From: Pholis gunnellus
Lineage: Eukaryota; Chordata; Actinopteri; Perciformes; Pholidae
Direction: 5' to 3'
Assembly (NCBI GenBank): GCA_910591455.2
Contig: OU342804.1
Location: 6,594,133 to 6,658,132, forward strand
DNA: 64,000 nt
A program made the translations under genes and the position numbers. Positions 44,001 through 56,354 of the stretch are shown piece by piece. The first letter of the stretch is position 1; each line of letters opens with the position of its first letter. The notes under the pieces were generated by a model, which had not been told where the DNA came from, ran no database searches, and saw only the letters and a list, made by a program, of their open reading frames with translations.

Positions 44001-47000
44001 GGTCGTGTTCTTTTTTACATGTCTGTGCCAAGAGGCCCATTGTTTCATAATCCATCCGTTACAGAAGCCTGTATCACTCCTAACACCTGCAGACACACAC
44101 CTCAGTTTCTAGTGTGTAAAAACACACGTTTACACGGATAGGAGTCTAATAAATCTCACAATTCTCAAGTAAAATCAAATACTTGCGCTATCCTGCCTAA
44201 GATTATAAAAAGGATCAACGCTTGAGCTAATCCGCTCTTGGAAGGTTTCTCGTTAAACCCACCAGAGCCGGTTCATAATGGCACAAAATAGAAAAAAAGA
44301 CCATCGACGTGCTGCCTCTCTCACTTGTTTAATCAGGATCAATTAAGGACTACGGAGACACGGGGGATTCGCACTGGTTACTAGGAGAGACATCGTCCAT
44401 GAATCACAATATTCCAGGCATTCGAAAGGATAATCTAGCCCTTAATAAAGTATTAAACGCCACCTGCCGGCTTCCCTGTCTCTCTCAGAGATGCCCAACT
44501 GAGGCTTCCCCCCTTAAGTCCTCCTTAATTAGCTGCATTTGTGATCTTGTTACCTGTGCCAGTGGCTGCAGACAGTTAATCTACCCAGAGTCACGCCGGC
44601 AGGTTCTTTCGCATACGCTCACCGGATTGGAGGAGTCAGTCTTAAAACCTCGCCATGTCACCTCCTCACCTGAGGAGAAGTCAGGTGAGGAGAAAGTGTT
44701 TCACTGGAGGAATGTTTGTCTCAACGCTGAGCTGCAGTGGAGCAAGAGGATTAAACATATTTGCTCTCAAGATTTAGAACAGCTAATCAGTTGGTGTTTT
44801 TTTTGTGTGTGTATTATTTCTGTGTAGTTTCAGGGGGGAGTTTGGACCTTGAACATGGTGGTGTGTGACAGCCTGATGACCATGGATGTGATGCTGTGCA
44901 CCGCATCCATATTCAACCTGTGTGCCATCAGCGTGGACAGGTATGAGTGTTTGTCTGGTCACAGTTTAGATGAAGACATCAATCATACCGCTGATTTTCA
45001 TTATGGTTATTTAATGTGTGAGCCAACGGAACGAGGGAATGTGGAAACCAGAGGTGGGAGGGTGATGAGTCATATTTATGTAAGAGTTTAAACAAGATTA
45101 GAATTGTATCCATTAAAGAATCAGACAACAGATACTGTTTGAATATTCTACAGTCGACACAACGTATCCTCACACAACCGTTCGTACGATATCTTACAAA
45201 AGTTAGTTAGGTTCAGGAAATGATCGTGAAATACTTTGTTAAGTTTAGTAAAAGATCGTGAAATACGTAGTTAGGATCAGGAAATGATTGTGAAAATACT
45301 TAGTTTCAGGAAATGATCGTGAAATACTTAGTTAGGTTCAGGAAAAGATCGGGAAATACTTTAAGTTTAGTAAAAGATCGTGAAATACGTAGTTAGGTTC
45401 AGGAAAAGATCGTGAAATACTTAGTTAGGTTTAGGGAGCTTTGTGACTTTTTCTGCTGGTTGATGATTACGTTGATTACATAAAATTTGCCATCGCAGGA
45501 AATCTACGAACTACAGTGAATTCATTTTCGTGGTTATAGTTACAAATGCTGCATGCAAACAGCCTGGTAGAGTACAATTTAAAATGCTGCTTAGTTCTAG
45601 CACAGTTCACCACACTGATGTGTGATTCTCCTGCACTGAATTTCGGTTCATTAGAGCTTTGATGAAGACCTCAGCAGTCTATTAGTTTAAATTAAAATTC
45701 ACCAAAACAATAGAGGTGTGAAGTGATGGAGGTGATTCATTCACCTTTTGGTTTTTTAAAACAACTGGAGTGCTGCATTTTTTCTGAAAACACATTTTAA
45801 CAAACACTTGACAAAAGAAAATGCTCCAAATTAGTGATTTACAAAAGCTACGCATAATAAATAACGTGTTGCTCAGCCTTTCCCAAAGATGGGGTCAGGA
45901 CTCACAGGTGGGTCGCAGGACATTTTATTAGGGTCACCAAATAAATTTGCGTAATTTCTTCCATAATCTTTTATTCAACATTTCTATCTGAATCAGAATC
46001 AGAACCGTTTATTTGCCACGGTATGCTGCACATACAAGGAATTTGACATGGTGGGTGGTGCATAACATTAAACAATCAACACAGTGCAAAGCCACGTGAG
46101 GGAGCCTGAATGTTCGTATTGTTCGGATAATTGTAGCCGACTTATAACATTGAATCTAAAAAGAAAGAAATCGATATAAAAAGTTTGTTTGACTGATGAG
46201 GAAAAACTAGAGTCTGTTCGCTCCACCTGAATGCATTCATTTGGTCTAATTTATAAAAGAATTTAACATACAAGTTTTAAAACACTGCTTGTGTTAGACT
46301 CTGATGCTGAAGACAGAATAAAACTAATAAACAGAATAAACTAATAAGACAGAAAAAAAAGTGTTAATGAAAAACACAGCAGATGGGAGCTGCAGAAGGT
46401 CTCTGCATGACAAACAGACAATTTATATTTCACACATGAAACACCTGTAAAAATTTGAAATTAACAGCGACTGCTGACTTTCCTGTCGGGAGCAGCAGGG
46501 CGATGCCCTCATGTACCGTTCCTTTGTTCTTCAACTACTTATTTTGACTATTTTTAGCAGCATGTTGAGCAGCGTCTTTTTAAAGTAACCCTTTTAAGAA
46601 ATGAAAGACATCACGAAACATTAAAGCTTTGGAGTGGCCTACAACTACTGATTAATATCTGACAAATACAAAGTAATTGAAATAATGAGGAATAAATATC
46701 TAATAGGCATTACGTAACCAATGTTACAACAATTAAGTCTTTTCGAGATGTTTGTTTAGTTTTAACGCAGCTTTCTTTCCTCTTCAGGTTCATAGCCGTG
46801 TCCATCCCACTAAACTACAACCGTAAACACGTGGACCACCGTCAGCTCGTCCTGCTGGCGGCCACCTGGCTGCTGGCCCTGGCCGTGGCCTCGCCCGTCA
46901 TCTTCGGCATCAACAGCGTGCCGAACCGCGACCCCACCGAGTGCAAGCTGGAGGACAACAACTACGTGGTTTACTCCTCGGCCTGCTCCTTCTTCGTCCC

Positions 47001-50000
47001 CTGCCCCATCATGGTCCTGCTCTACTTCGGGGTTTTCCGCGGGCTACGACACTGGGAGGCGTCGCGTAAGATCAAGCTGCGAAGCAGCATCGAGGCCTGC
47101 AGGAAGCTGCAGCACGCCGCCGTCGCCACCGCCCTCCCCCTGCTGGCGGGCACCATCCCCGGGCCGCTGCCCATGCCTCTGCCCAGGATCATCGAGAGGG
47201 ACTTGGCCCAGTCTCGGCTGGACGACACGGACGACTACATGCAGCAGGAGATTCCCTATCCTCGGCAGTACCGGGAGAACTCGGTGCCCACGTTGACGTT
47301 CAGCCAGCAGCTGCACAGGAAGAAGAGAGCCAAGATCAACAGCAGGGAGCGGAAAGCTATGAAGGTGCTACCTGTAGTAGTAGGTGAGTGTTCATGTTGT
47401 CCCTCTCCTCCAATCAGAGGCACACAACAGCTATAGTAACAGTTAAAGAACCATGTTTTAATCAATTCTGAAAAGTGCAACCCATGCAGAAATGCTTTGA
47501 ACCTGCATTCTCTCTAGTGTCCACCAGGGGGCGACTCCTCTGGTTGTATAGAAGTCTATGAGAAAATGACTCTACTTCTCTCTTGATTTATTACCTCATA
47601 AACATTGTAAACATGAGTTTATGGTCTCAATCTCTAGTTTCAAGTCTTCTTCAATACAGCATGATGTTCATTTAGTAAATGATGGTCCATTTAGAGTCAA
47701 ACAGGGGGCTACACGGGGCTACCTTGTCATTCACAGGTTGCTACCTTGTCGTCTTACAACTTTAACCCTTTTACAATGTGTTTTCAATTCATGGAAGTTA
47801 ATTGTAACATTTTTGGTCGCGTGCGGTTGTATTTAGCTCCACCCTCTCGTGTCACTTCTGGTTGCAAAAAAACAAGATGGCGACAGTCAGAATGCTCATA
47901 TCGAGGCTTCAAAACGGCAGTCCACAAACCAATGGGTGACATCACGATAACTATATCCACTTCCTGTGTCTATGGTTTTATTCCTGAACTACAAAATCAC
48001 TACTTTGCATCCCTGTCAGACACGTTACACACAGAGTTTGCTGCTTGTAGGTTTAGTTCAAGCTTTAGTAAAGGAGACTGTTTCAAAAAGACCATTTGTG
48101 AACACAACTTATACGCTCAAGCTGGAATAAAGCGTCTCCTGACTGCATGCAAACAAACAAACATGGGTGTCCCTCCGACACTTTCTGATGGGGAGGGTTT
48201 TATCTGTGTCCAGTAACAGGCAGCGTCACTTTGAAGAAGATTAATCTGGAAAGTGAAAGAGTTTTGATTCATCAGCGTAAATGAACAGGACACAATGAAA
48301 ACACGGGCAGCGTTATTCAAGTGCCTTGAAGAAAAATGTGGTTTCCTCTGCTCTGCTCTAGAAGATCACTTGTGACTAAAAAGAAACACAAACATTTAAA
48401 TTTGATATTTGTTGTGCTTAGTGAAGCCTGTCAAAATTAACGAGAGGGAGAGAAAATGATGTCCAGTCATCTAATGATGCTCCAAACTGCAATATGGAGA
48501 ACAAAAGTATCTAGTTGCTTCTGTCAACTTAGGAAGTTACCCTTCAGAATAAAAGCTTATTTTCCGGCGTCTTCATGTTTCTTTGATGGCTCCTGTGATC
48601 GGTTGACTCTGTGTTTGTTGGCTTCAGGGTTCGTGTCATTATCTGGGTCGCGGGTATGGTCGGACATCGGGCATCTTGAGTGCCTCTTGTTTAAGGTATT
48701 ATCTACATGAATGGATTGTTAGATTCTTTTGATTGCTTTCTCTTTCTAAGAATATTGTACCACTCAGAAGTGATTGGCCATTTTGCTGTTTGTTTACTCG
48801 TAGAAGATATTTTTCCACTTATAAAAGAGAAAGTGTTGTTTCCTGTGCTGTCAAGGGGCATCATGCCTTACATTGTGGCCACTTGTGTACTTCAGTAATC
48901 TGTTTATTCACTGAAGCAGGAAATGGAAGCAAAGCTGCTTGTGACAGCAGATGAGGCGTTTAGGTGCTGAACAGTTCAATATACTAATTACTAGCCTGTT
49001 TAAAATTGGCAGCACAGCAGCAGCTGTTTGGAGCCCATTAATCACACAGCATCACAAGATACATTATGAACAGATTAATCTCAGAAACGTTCACCTGCTG
49101 CACGTTTATGAAGATAGAATTGACTTTGGACTCTCGAGGTTGGTCGAAACATATAATTAGCTTTCACACTTTAACAGTTTAACTGATGTTTGTGTTGCAG
49201 CTCGGTTAACTGAAGGTGTGCGGCCGCAGACTTTCATGCAGGTTTATTGTTTATTGTGAGCGCCGGGATGAAAGCGTCACCGCCGACTCTCCGTCTCTCA
49301 ACATGGAGCGACGCCAATAAAGCTTAACGCCCTCAATCCAATTAATATGCAGCACATGATGATACGGTCACACACACCATCGCTGCTGTACACAGACAGG
49401 CTGGGCTCTGATTCTGTTCCCTCCACCAGCGACGGCTCTATTTTACTGTGTAAATGCTTCATATATGCAGCAGTTTATGGAACCGTCCACAGTAATGTAT
49501 GTCAACAGACTTACGACCTGCAGTGCAAAGCGTCGACTGCAGAGCACAACACATAACACAAGAGCTTAGAATATTCATGGTTTTTAACGATTTCTTTCCT
49601 CATTTTTATATAATGTATTAATAATTTTTATCTCACAAGCCAAGTGCAATATTTTACACATCTTTCTTCTTTACTTTGCTTCTGTTGTCTTCTTTGTATT
49701 TAAATGATTACGGAGGAGGACCTAAACCTCATCCATCAAACCCTCAACACAAAGCTAATAAATCGTTCGGACGCGTTTGTTCACCAACGTGACGACACCT
49801 GAGACAAATGTCCTCGGTTTGATTCAGTGACACGGTTATTCCGCTGATCACGGGACCTGAGCTTATTATAGGCGGGTTATTATTTTAAAGCAGAGGTCTC
49901 ACCTTTGTTTGTCGAGTCTGCGCTTTTGTTTTTAGTTTGAAGACGGGATATAAATCATGTTTTTACACTCAGATCTCTAAATCGGACAGCAAAAGATGTC

Positions 50001-52860
50001 CTTGTGTGGCCATTGAATATATAACGGTTTTCTGCTTCTGTATCTTTTTTCCTTCCTTTGGTTCTAATGACTTTCTTGTGAGGGACAAGAAAAAAGGAAA
50101 GTCAAGAAATCCAAAATGTATCAAACCCCCCTGAGCAGTAATGTCTCGGGATAAAAATGATGAGACAGCAGGCTCGTTACATTTCTACTTCATCTCTAAT
50201 GACGTCAGCACGGTCGTGAATCATTCAGAGTCACAATGAAACGTCCTCGTTTGACGCATTTCCCCGTTGAAGCTGAATCTTCAGACAAAGCTAACGAGGA
50301 GAGAGGGACGTGTTTTTCAGATGAGATGGAGGGACGGCTGTTAAGATAAAAAAGTTGTATGTTCTGCCTGCAGTTACAGCATGAGGTCATCCGTTAAAAG
50401 TGGTATTCTTGCGTTCAGTTTGACATTTATTTTCCATAATTATAGTATATTAAAGTTACCGTGAGGAACTTTTAACTGGTCCTGAACCAGTCTCAGTTTA
50501 GTCCTGATCCTCCATCAGACCTCCATCAGTAAAGAGACCATCAGAGAGAAGATGGTCTATTTCTATAGAGTTATTATTAAAGCTGGTGAAACCAGATGAA
50601 ATCATGCAGGTTCACCAGAAACTCCTTCAGCTCAGACTCCAGTAGAGACCGGTCCACCGTGGACAGACCCAGATCCAGCTTCACCTGCAGCCTTGGACCT
50701 GCAGGAGGAGGAGAGCTCAGCTCCTGGCAGCAGCAGCAGCATCTCCTCCTCCTCCTCCTCCTCCTCCTCCTCCTCCTCCTCCTCCTCCTCCTCTGTGAAT
50801 TAAATTGCATGTGTGTAAGCTTCCACCTTCGGCCCATCTTTGATCTCGTCTGTTCTTGGGTTAACACAGATTTATTATACGTTACAAGCTGAAGTGTTCA
50901 GGTCATTTCAGCTGCTTTTGTGAATCTCATCTCTAACCGTCTCACAAGTCTGCTAGTTAGAGGTCAAAGTCTTCTCTCTTGTGAATCCTCCGTTTTCTTT
51001 ACACAGAGTACAAAACCTCTTCATGTAGTAAATCTGTAATAAAGTCTGCAAGTGCGTGAGATTTCTTTTTATCTCATGACTTTAAAAAATGAAGCTTGCA
51101 GGCATGAAACTGAAAGCACAAGCTTATAAAAGTTTACAGCAGAAAACCTAAATCTTCAGACTTGAAGAGACAGCAGCACATCTGGCTGTGAAGTTAAAGC
51201 CGGAGACAGGACATCATAAAAACACGTTTTTATTTACAACCTCTGAAGGACGAGTTTCTACTTTGGGAGAGATCATCCCGTTGATAAAACAAAGACTACA
51301 GGTGCCTTTGAACTTGTAGTTTCATAGAGTCAGTTAGAGTGATAATTTAATTACTTAATTTAATTACTTTGCAGATTAAAATGAATAATATGAAAGATCT
51401 TAATATCATAATTTTAATATTATTATAGATTCAAATAAGACTTTTTATCCTGGGTTGGAAATCACAAGCTACCCAGCGATATAGAAAGTAAAATAAATAA
51501 TTAAAGTAGCAAAGGATGCATAATGAGAATGTGTACTTTTGGTATATTTTGAGGATTATAACTGTGTACTTTAAAGTATTTCTACACTGTGGTATTACTA
51601 CTTTTACTTAAGTATAAGATCTGAGTTCTCGGTTACAGTTTGTTGTGACACACGACGCAGCGTGAATGCAAAGTTGGATCACAACAAACTATGCAAGTAA
51701 AAGAATCTTTATTCTATTCTTGATTCTATTATTATTTTGGTAATACGGCAAAAAAGTGCTTTCAAGTTGAACCATTTCTTGTTTCTTGTTTTAAAAATTG
51801 GAGGAAAAAGAACGTTCTTGTTTTACCAATGATCCTTTTCTACATGCAGTGGTAGTACATTTACTTCAGTGCTGTAACTGTACAGCTTTAGTTCATTTGC
51901 AGAAAGAAATTGTACATACACAACACACAAACGTATAACACACGATACATTACATCGTGTTTTATAAGTTCATTGTGTGTTTTGTACGTAAAATATATTA
52001 AACTGCCCAAGATAGATATTTAATGAATTGCCTTCAGGGGTAATTTTTCAGCACTTCGCGTCCTTTTACTTTCTTACATTTTGCTGATAATTACTTGCGT
52101 ACTTGTACTTTTTAATGCAGGACTTTAACATGTAGTGGAGTATTTTTCACAGCCTGGTATTTGTGCTTTTTTACTTAAATAAAGGCTCTGAATCGTTCTT
52201 CCACCACATGCAACTACAACAAGTAAATAAATAACGTTACCATGTCTGAACTCAGTTGGAGTGAAACTTTCCAAACACCTTCGTCAGACACAAAACACAA
52301 TCTAAAGAGACAAGATGTTTCTCTGAGAAGAAAATCACCGTGCCAACATTTTAATTGCGTTGAGCCCTCCAACACTTCACATTGTGCATTTATGTCATTT
52401 CTTCGATCCTGCCAGCAAAAAACAGATTGACTGGTACAAAGAAAGGCATAATTGGTGAGAGAATAACAACCCCCAGATGTGTATTTGTCACATTTTTTGT
52501 GACATTTTGAGATTTACAGTGTCACATTTATTTATTTATTTCACTGCTGGCACCGAAGACGATGAATGCAAGCACGACGTCGGGGTCTTAAGTTATTATC
52601 AAGGACGAAACCGTGACGACTAACGCTGACGTATATATATATTTTGTTTACATGCAGGCTGCTTCCTGTTCTGCTGGACTCCGTTCTTCGTGGTGCACAC
52701 GACGAGAGCCGTCTGTGTGACGTGCGACGTCCCCCCCGGTCTGATGAGCACCGTCACCTGGCTGGGCTACGTCAACAGCGCCCTCAACCCCATCATCTAC
52801 ACCATCTTCAACACAGAGTTCAAGAAGTTCTTCAAGAAATGCTTCCGCAGCTGCTGCTGA
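40950..52860 (+). CDS. drd4: Dopamine receptor D4 (4 exons, 386 aa)
   Basis: Class A aminergic GPCR of the D2-like group, Gi/o-coupled. Exons: 40950-41198, 44828-44940, 46788-47383, 52658-52860; phases 0, 2, 1 fit and match the mammalian DRD4 intron positions. Visible features: N-terminal sequon N10-DT; TM1 about 26-48; D68 (2.50) in LAFADLLLAV; C96, which pairs with C173 in loop 2; amine-binding D103 (3.32) in TMDVMLCTAS; DRF 120-122 in place of DRY, as in D4; TM5 serines S184, S185, S188; third loop about 206-308; CWTPFF with W326; NPIIY 363-367; and a C-terminal CC for palmitoylation. The third loop has no tandem 16-residue repeat of the human VNTR kind. Exon 2 has two in-frame acceptors 6 nt apart (44828, adding FQ, or 44834); the first matches the family (YAE-FQGGVW). 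Divergent to the cadherin gene and convergent with sirt3. Confidence 0.96.
41666..42772. mobile_element. Non-autonomous hAT-type transposon in drd4 intron 1
   Basis: 1107 bp bounded by a perfect 13-bp terminal inverted repeat (CAGTGGCGGCTGG at 41666-41678, CCAGCCGCCACTG at 42760-42772) and a perfect 8-bp target duplication GTCCAAAG (41658-41665 and 42773-42780). The CAGxG terminus and 8-bp duplication are hAT hallmarks. No transposase frame is present. It contains a three-unit 46-bp tandem repeat. Confidence 0.93.
42188..42327. repeat. 46-bp tandem repeat, 3 units, inside the hAT element
   Basis: Unit begins GTAGGGAGTGAGGGATGAGG and ends CATGAGAACACCAGG. The three copies are almost identical (first has GTTAGGG, third has AAGGAGAC), suggesting recent expansion. 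Confidence 0.95.
42840..43145. repeat. Degenerate ACAAAGACATGCAAAA-type tandem array
   Basis: Imperfect units of about 20-30 bp (GACCACAAAGACATGCAAAA, CAACTACAAAGACT). It runs directly into the homogeneous 21-bp array and looks like its ancestral, unexpanded part. A reverse-oriented relative lies at 55660-55815. Confidence 0.7.
43150..43890. repeat. Homogenised 21-bp minisatellite in drd4 intron 1
   Basis: About 740 bp of CGACCACAGAGAGACACAGA plus A or T, with shorter variants (CGACACAGAA, CGACCACAGAGAGACAGAA). Because the main unit is a multiple of three and lacks stops in most frames, both strands show long open frames (over 800 nt) that encode only low-complexity repeats. These frames are not genes. 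Confidence 0.95.
44240..44827 (+). other. drd4: Non-repetitive 3' part of drd4 intron 1, possible regulatory sequence
   Basis: Unlike the rest of the intron, this stretch shows no recognised repeat and contains homeodomain-like cores (CAATTAAGG, CCTTAATTAGCTGC). An open frame of 142 codons runs through it to 44827, but it has no recognised domain and ends at the exon 2 acceptor region. Candidate conserved non-coding element only. Confidence 0.3.
44941..46787 (+). other. drd4: drd4 intron 2
   Basis: GTATGA donor, CTCTTCAG acceptor. Contains the 45200-45435 minisatellite. About 45990-46060 has TCAGAATCAGAACCGTTTAT and ATTTGCCACGGTATG, a fish dispersed-repeat motif. No exon recognised. Confidence 0.6.
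45200..45435. repeat. 32-34 bp minisatellite, TTAGGTTCAGGAAAAGATCG type
   Basis: About seven units of TTAGTTAGGTTCAGGAAATG plus ATCGTGAAATAC in drd4 intron 2. Reverse complement type of 34617-34750. Confidence 0.85.
47490..47974 (+). repeat. Dispersed repeat family A, copy 7
   Basis: AACCTGCATTCTCTCTAGTG, CCACCAGGGGGCGAC (47521-47535), the shared core, then GGGGCTACCTTGTCATTCAC, AAAACAAGATGGCGACAGTC and ACAAACCAATGGGTGACATC. In drd4 intron 3, sense orientation. Confidence 0.9.
50742..50793. repeat. (CTC)17 microsatellite
   Basis: Perfect CTC triplet run in drd4 intron 3. It gives spurious poly-Leu and poly-Arg frames on the two strands. Confidence 0.95.
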
Positions 52861-53285
52861 CGCCCAGGTTTCTGACTGGGAGGTCACCAAGCTCCATTGG
52901 GGAGTTTCCAGTTTGGCCTATTAACCTTTGGAGATGGATGGTTGATGATATCTGACTGACACTGATACTAGTGATATATATATATATATATATATACTGG
53001 CCAAACTAAAATGATGATGTCGGGAAGGAAAGATAAACGGACTCCCGTCTGAGAGGAGCTTTTCACCACTTTCAGTTTGTCTGTACAGCCAAAGTCACTC
53101 TTTACTGTTGAAGTTATGGTCTGCCAGTTCCAGCCAACGACGGGAGATTTGTACAAGAGAGGATCAACTCAGGGCGAAAATGTCCCCGGGAGATCGAATA
53201 AGCTTCGACAGACCAGAACGTAAAAAAAAAGCTTCAAGCAATCCTTTAAATTCAGTCTTTGATTCTCCTCGTTCTCATATACGCT

Positions 53286-53625
53286 TAAAGGAATAGTTTG
53301 ACATTTTTGGGAAATACTTTGATTTTGCTGAGAGTTCGATGAGAAGAACAGTACCACTCTCACGTCTCTACGCTAAATGTGAAGCTACAGTCGGCTGGTT
53401 AGCATAGCTTAGCACAAAGACTGGCAACAGAGGGAAACAGCTAGCCTGGCTCTGTCCGATAACAAAAATCTGACCACCAAAACCTCTAAAGCTTAATTTA
53501 ACAAACATGTTATGATGTTAGATTAGTTTTTCAAAGTAACTTTCTGACGACCTGATGAGACTCCTCCCATTTCCAGTCATTATGCTAAGCTAAGCTAACC
53601 AGCTCCTTGCTATATGAAGAGTGGT
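53286..53625. repeat. Fish dispersed repeat (AAAGGAATAGTTTGACATTT type)
   Basis: TTAAAGGAATAGTTTGACAT, GTTAGCATAGCTTAGCACAA, AACAGCTAGCCTGGCTCTGT and TTATGCTAAGCTAAGCTAAC. Fragments of the same repeat lie at 7487-7560, 21950-22015, 29210-29345 and near 33390. The family is recognised from fish genomes in general. Confidence 0.7.
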
Positions 53626-55523
53626 ATCAATCTTTCTTAATTCTCGGCAGGAAAGCGAATTAGACGATTTCCCCAAATGAGTTCACATTAAAAGTGATAA
53701 GACATGAAGGCGAAGAGGCTGCTCGAAACACCATGCTTCATCTTCTCAGGAATCTGAAGCGTGACATCAAGAAGAGCGAGTGGATAATGTGGAGTTTTCC
53801 CTTCAGAGGAGCAGAACTGGAGAGTCAGCTGCATGCCGTCGACGGCATCACTGATTCCTTCTGTGTGCTGAATCAGTGAAACTCTTCATAAAGTGGAGCA
53901 CGGCACAGTTGGAACCAGCTCATCATGGCGGTTTAAAGTCGTGTACTGATAAAGAAAAAAATACATTCATACGATATTAAGTAGCGATATGCCTTAAAAC
54001 TCAGAGGATGTTCTGTCTCTCTGCCGTGATAGAAGTCACACTCTCGACATACTGAGGCGTTAATGAGATCCCGCGTTTCCTATTCAAACCCTTTGTCCCA
54101 CATTATGTCAGAAACACTCATCAAAACACGCGAGGATGAGGAGTCCCGATTTGTTGCTTTCTCTGCTTTTTTAACCAGTGATATGATTCATTCTAGCGGT
54201 GAGAATAAGACACGCGCACGTTAAAATAAATCACACAGGACAGGAAGACCATCCATCTTTTACCTGACATTTCAAAAATAGTTCTCTGCTTCTCTGGAAA
54301 GAAGAAAGTTTATCCTCCCACTAATTATTTTACTGTGGCACCACCATGACAAAAAAATATATCCATTTAATAAAACAAAAAGTATTGTTTAAACAAGATC
54401 CTTTTTATTTCCACACTATATTTCCGATAATAACAAATCACTTAATCACGCATGTTATATTAAGAAATCTCTCATTATTTCAAGTTTAAACAAGAACATT
54501 TTTAACCACTAACGTGGAGTCAACTTCTGTATTCGCAGCCTGTTTCTTTATGTGTTGTGAAATGTTTGTTTCTTTATTTGTCTAATTTGTCTCCTACAAA
54601 ATGACTTTCCCTAAACTAAAGTGCAACTTAAATTAAGTTCAACAGTTTTAAACACGTGGTTAACGTTGAAAATTCAAAAATAACAGCTAAACGTTACAAA
54701 ACTACTTGGTTAGGTTTATTAATAAACATCATAGTTTAGCTTAAAATGAATATGTAACTGAAACAAACCCAAGTTTCATGTAACAAACCGACTCGTCGCA
54801 CTAAAACTAAACAAAGACTTGTTTTAATGAGAATTAAAATGAAGACTTATCAAGTTTTTTGTAATAACAGCAACGTTTCAGGACTAAAAAAAGAAGTGAT
54901 ACGTTATTAAAACAGATTTTTTGTTTTAATCTGGTAATAACAAGAAATATATGTAATTATAACATGAAAAATACCTTTGACAAGGATCTTGTTAAAATGA
55001 AGAACTAAAACTTTTTATAACGAGAATGTGATTGAATATTTTTTGTCATTGTGGCAGTAATAACTTGCTATATTTTACACTAATATCCAGCCTCGAATGA
55101 TCTCATTTCCTTACTTAACTATTATTTCTGAGACATGAAAGACAACATATGATACCTTCTCTGACTTATCGATAATATTAGTCTGGACATCTTAAAAAGC
55201 AGCAACCGCGTAGAGGAAGTCTTTGTTTTTGCTTTCAAAAATGTTCGTACGATGTTGAATGAAACCTTTAAGTTGCTACAATAGAAGATGTAAGTGAAGC
55301 ATTTCCAGATTGTGTCTTGATAACGTTGCTCACTAGTCATGATATCTTTTGTGTCAAGTTTTATGAAGAAGTTGTTTCTATGTTCTGAAAGTATTCTTAA
55401 GTATGGCTTAACTTTGAGTGGAATCATCATTTAAGCCATTACTGCCTGTCACACAGTGTGTATGTCTGGTTACTGACTGTGCCTCTTGTACGCCATATCC
55501 ACGTTTTATGTGGAAACCTTTCT

Positions 55524-55529
55524 AATAAA
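55524..55529 (+). terminator. drd4: Candidate drd4 polyadenylation signal
   Basis: AATAAAGTGTGTCATCTTT: hexamer followed directly by a GT/T-rich stretch. No transcript evidence. Confidence 0.4.
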
Positions 55530-55659
55530 GTGTGTCATCTTTCTAAATGTTCCAGTGGCTGAACTCTAATCAGCTCAGTTTGATTAATGTCAGTTAATGT
55601 AAATAACTTCATGTGCTTCAACGCCTCGCGCCGGATGAACAGACCTTTCATTGAAAGAC

Positions 55660-55815
55660 AAGTTTTGTGTCTCTTTCAGATCATTTTGCATTTCTTTGTA
55701 GCCGTTTTCTGTCTCTTTCTGGTGGTTTTCTGTCTCTTTGTAGTAATTTATTGTCTCTTTCTGATCGTCTTGCATCTCTTTGTGGTTGTAGTCGTCGTCT
55801 CTTTCTGGTCATTTA
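55660..55815. repeat. Degenerate TCTCTTTCTGGTCATTTT-type tandem array
   Basis: Units such as TTTCTGTCTCTTTCTGGTGG and TTGCATCTCTTTGTGGTTGT, the complement of the array type at 42840-43145. Confidence 0.7.
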
Positions 55816-56354
55816 ATCCCTCTGGAGATGTAGAGGCTGTCTGAATCCTGTTTAAAGCTTCTTGCTACAGCAGATCCACACCCACACTCCTCTGCGTAGA
55901 TATCGTACTAAATGCTACAACACAAAAGGCCTAAAATGACCACTGATCCTCTGGGACTGTGCGCGGTGGTCCTGTCCAGAAATCCATTTAAGAAACAATG
56001 TAATGCAAGATTTCTGATACAGTTATAAAAAGGTCCAACAATATCTCTGTTGGATTAATGGAGCTGGGAAACCACCAAGTAAGAAGAATAAACCATGAAT
56101 AGGCACCCAGCTGAGATGTGCAAATTGGATATTAGGCTCTGCACCGTCTTATTACTTCCTACTCAACATGTGGTGACTTCATGTTAAAAACTAAATTGTG
56201 CCATTTCCATCCATGGTCTGCATTTATACTGTTGTGTACATGTGACTCACCAGTCACATCTGGGTGTCTTCTAAAAATGCTTGATGCTTAACAGCATCAG
56301 CAGTAGAGGAAAACAACAGTCTTACTTTCTGATTTGCCACTAATATGTCTAAGG

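Larger units (their letters stand above)
47384..52657 (+). other. drd4: drd4 intron 3
   Basis: GTGAGT donor, TACATGCAG acceptor. Holds repeat family A copy 7, a (CTC)n run at 50742-50793 and TACTTxAGTA-type repeats at 51500-51640 and 51850-52205. About 48900-49350 looks non-repetitive with ATTAATCA and CAATTAATATGC motifs. No exon recognised. Confidence 0.6.
52861..55550 (+). other. drd4: Probable drd4 3'UTR and flank
   Basis: No coding sequence recognised. Contains (TA)n at 52974-52996 and the dispersed repeat at 53286-53625. AATAAA at 55524-55529, followed by TGTGTCATCTTTCT, has the best hexamer plus GT-rich context and would give a 3'UTR of about 2.7 kb. Other AATAAA/TAATAAA matches occur earlier, so the end is uncertain. 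Confidence 0.35.

Noticed and set aside
43066..44112. Overlapping open frames of 270-319 codons on both strands
   Set aside because: They arise from the stop-free 21-bp minisatellite; the products are repeats such as DHRETQ or LCGRSVS with no domain or splice support.
44399..44827. 142-codon open frame in drd4 intron 1
   Set aside because: No recognisable domain or homology, and it stops at the exon 2 acceptor region; more likely chance in a non-repetitive segment.
50577..50892. Poly-Arg and poly-Leu open frames
   Set aside because: Produced by the (CTC)n microsatellite.
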